Origin: Mesaphorura yosii | Lineage: Eukaryota; Arthropoda; Collembola; Poduromorpha; Tullbergiidae | DNA: 64,000 nt | Direction of reading: 5' to 3' | NCBI GenBank assembly: GCA_009869945.1 | Contig: WIXG01000003.1 | Location: 124,001 to 188,000, forward strand | Shown here: one piece after another, positions 62,901-64,000 of the stretch | Layout: the number at the start of each line of letters is the position of its first letter | How positions within the stretch are numbered: position 1 is the stretch's first letter | The notes under the pieces: generated by a model | Database searches by the model: none | Seen by the model: the letters and a program-made list of their open reading frames with translations, nothing else | Told to the model about the DNA's origin: nothing | Program-made: the position numbers and the translations under genes

Positions 62901-64000
62901 TCGTAAATAAAATGGGGTCCATCATGGAAACGCAAAAATTGCCAGGAAACAATTGTCTCCGGATAAATTGTTCCCAGAGAATTGTTCCTGGTAAATTATT
63001 TCCAAAGAATTGTTCCAGTAAATTGTTTCTAGAGAAGCAGATATTCGCCTTTTCGGTATGCAGTAAGTTCATTTATTAAATTCCATTTTACCCGAATCTT
63101 CCCTGACTTTTTGCCAACTACTTGGCTTCATTAGATGTAATATTGAATTGATAATTATGACATAATGTCACACAGAAAACAGGAGTTGAAAGAATCTCGA
63201 ACCAGATTTGAGCTACAATCAGCAGTTAACAGCTAGCAATCATGCCACGAAGCGCGATCGACGAGGATGACCACGACTTGCATGCATGTCCACAGTCCAC
63301 TACTGCGACTTGCCTCAGTTCAGAACCTCTAAAATGACTTTCGCCCGCAGTTTGAGATGGCGACACTTTCAAACGGAGTGGGTTGATTCGAGGAGGAGGC
63401 TGACCTCAATCTCAGTGGAAGTGGAGAGCGGAGAGCAGATGCGAGCGAGCAGTGGCAGGAGAGCCTTGGCTTCAGCTTTATGTTCAGTTAGTTCACTTGG
63501 TGCTTTGAAACTCTATCCACATGCAAGCCTTTTCTCACTTTACTGTAGCTCGTAGTCTTCGCCGTTCGCGTTCGCATGTACACGTTCAGGGGTTGAGGAA
63601 CTCGAATCGAATCGAATGGAAAAGAGAGCCAAGCCAAGCTAAACAAAAAGTTGAACAAAAAACTCTTTCATGATGAAAGAGATTCTACAAAATATGTTCA
63701 CGTTGCGTCGTACAAAATGAACCCAGCCCAAGCCTGCTACGCCAAGCCATGCCGAGCGTTTTCTCTTACACAGTCCGCGTACAGCCTAGTAACAGAATTT
63801 CAGAATGACGCCTGAATGTCAAAAAAGAATTCTCGCTCATTATAAATGCTTTCGTGTTCTCGTTTCATTTATAATAATGTGCGCTGCGCTGATAATGATT
63901 ATTACTCATACTATGTGTGCTGTACGCTCGGTACACTTCGTGAATATTCTGTAAAGTGCACAAAACACTTCAATTTTGAGCTAGTCAACGAACGTGTACA
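59923..64000. other. Non-coding right end of the window
   Basis: No exon chain was recognised. Open frames are short and lack domains. It contains the promoter side of the chitin-binding gene and a small minisatellite at 62951-63034. It may be intergenic, or an intron of a gene that continues outside the window. Confidence 0.45.
62951..63034. repeat. Minisatellite, three diverged units of 27-29 bp
   Basis: The units are 62951-62979, 62980-63007 and 63008-63034. Each has the plan AATTGTTCC-x-TAAATTGTTTCC-x-AGAG, and each unit is itself two related half units of about 14 bp. Confidence 0.75.

Overview
This is eukaryotic nuclear DNA, most likely from an arthropod. Every long coding block is broken by short introns of about 50-400 bp with GT...AG borders (one GC...AG), and the products are animal housekeeping and signalling proteins plus a secreted chitin-binding (peritrophin-type) protein. 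I cannot name the species. A springtail or another pancrustacean would fit, but that is inference only.

Fourteen protein-coding genes can be rebuilt. Thirteen are multi-exon models in which every exon joins in frame with the next; one is intronless. In order: (1) a carotenoid oxygenase of the BCO/NinaB/RPE65 family, + 3908-7402; (2) an SFT2-type vesicle transport membrane protein, - 8012-8893; (3) a cyclin-fold protein of the CNTD1 type (meiotic crossover factor), - 9588-11515; (4) the SCO1/2 copper chaperone, + 12021-13297; (5) mitochondrial citrate synthase, + 14959-17405; (6) 6-phosphogluconate dehydrogenase, + 19640-21573; (7) DNA polymerase eta, + 22336-24921; (8) a secretory-pathway extended SDR of unknown substrate, - 25141-26737; (9) uridine-cytidine kinase-like 1, + 28455-33112; (10) CDKAL1 tRNA methylthiotransferase, - 33329-35523; (11) a secreted Ser/Thr-rich orphan with a 3.3 kb intron, - 37270-42406; (12) an intronless five-helix membrane orphan, - 45904-46662; (13) a BMP type II receptor (BMPR2/Wit type), - 47307-50056; (14) EFTUD2/Snu114, the U5 snRNP GTPase, + 53832-57737; followed by (15) a chitin-binding mucin-like protein, - 57892-59922, which brings the total to fifteen coding genes, fourteen of them multi-exon.

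Layout: 1-3.9 kb is non-coding; 3.9-36 kb is gene dense; 36-53.8 kb is sparse and holds a mariner-type MITE (36846-37157); 53.8-60 kb has two genes; 60-64 kb is non-coding apart from a small minisatellite. The genes do not form one pathway. Several pairs are convergent with tightly packed or overlapping 3' ends (carotenoid oxygenase/SFT2, POLH/SDR, UCKL1/CDKAL1, EFTUD2/peritrophin). No CRISPR array, rRNA, convincing tRNA gene or autonomous transposon was found.

The items most worth a second look are the CNTD1-like cyclin with its large N-terminal extension and GC-AG intron, the Asn-rich insertion in the BMP receptor ectodomain, the two orphan proteins, the 49-nt intron that extends the chitin-binding protein, and the MITE in a probable 3' UTR.
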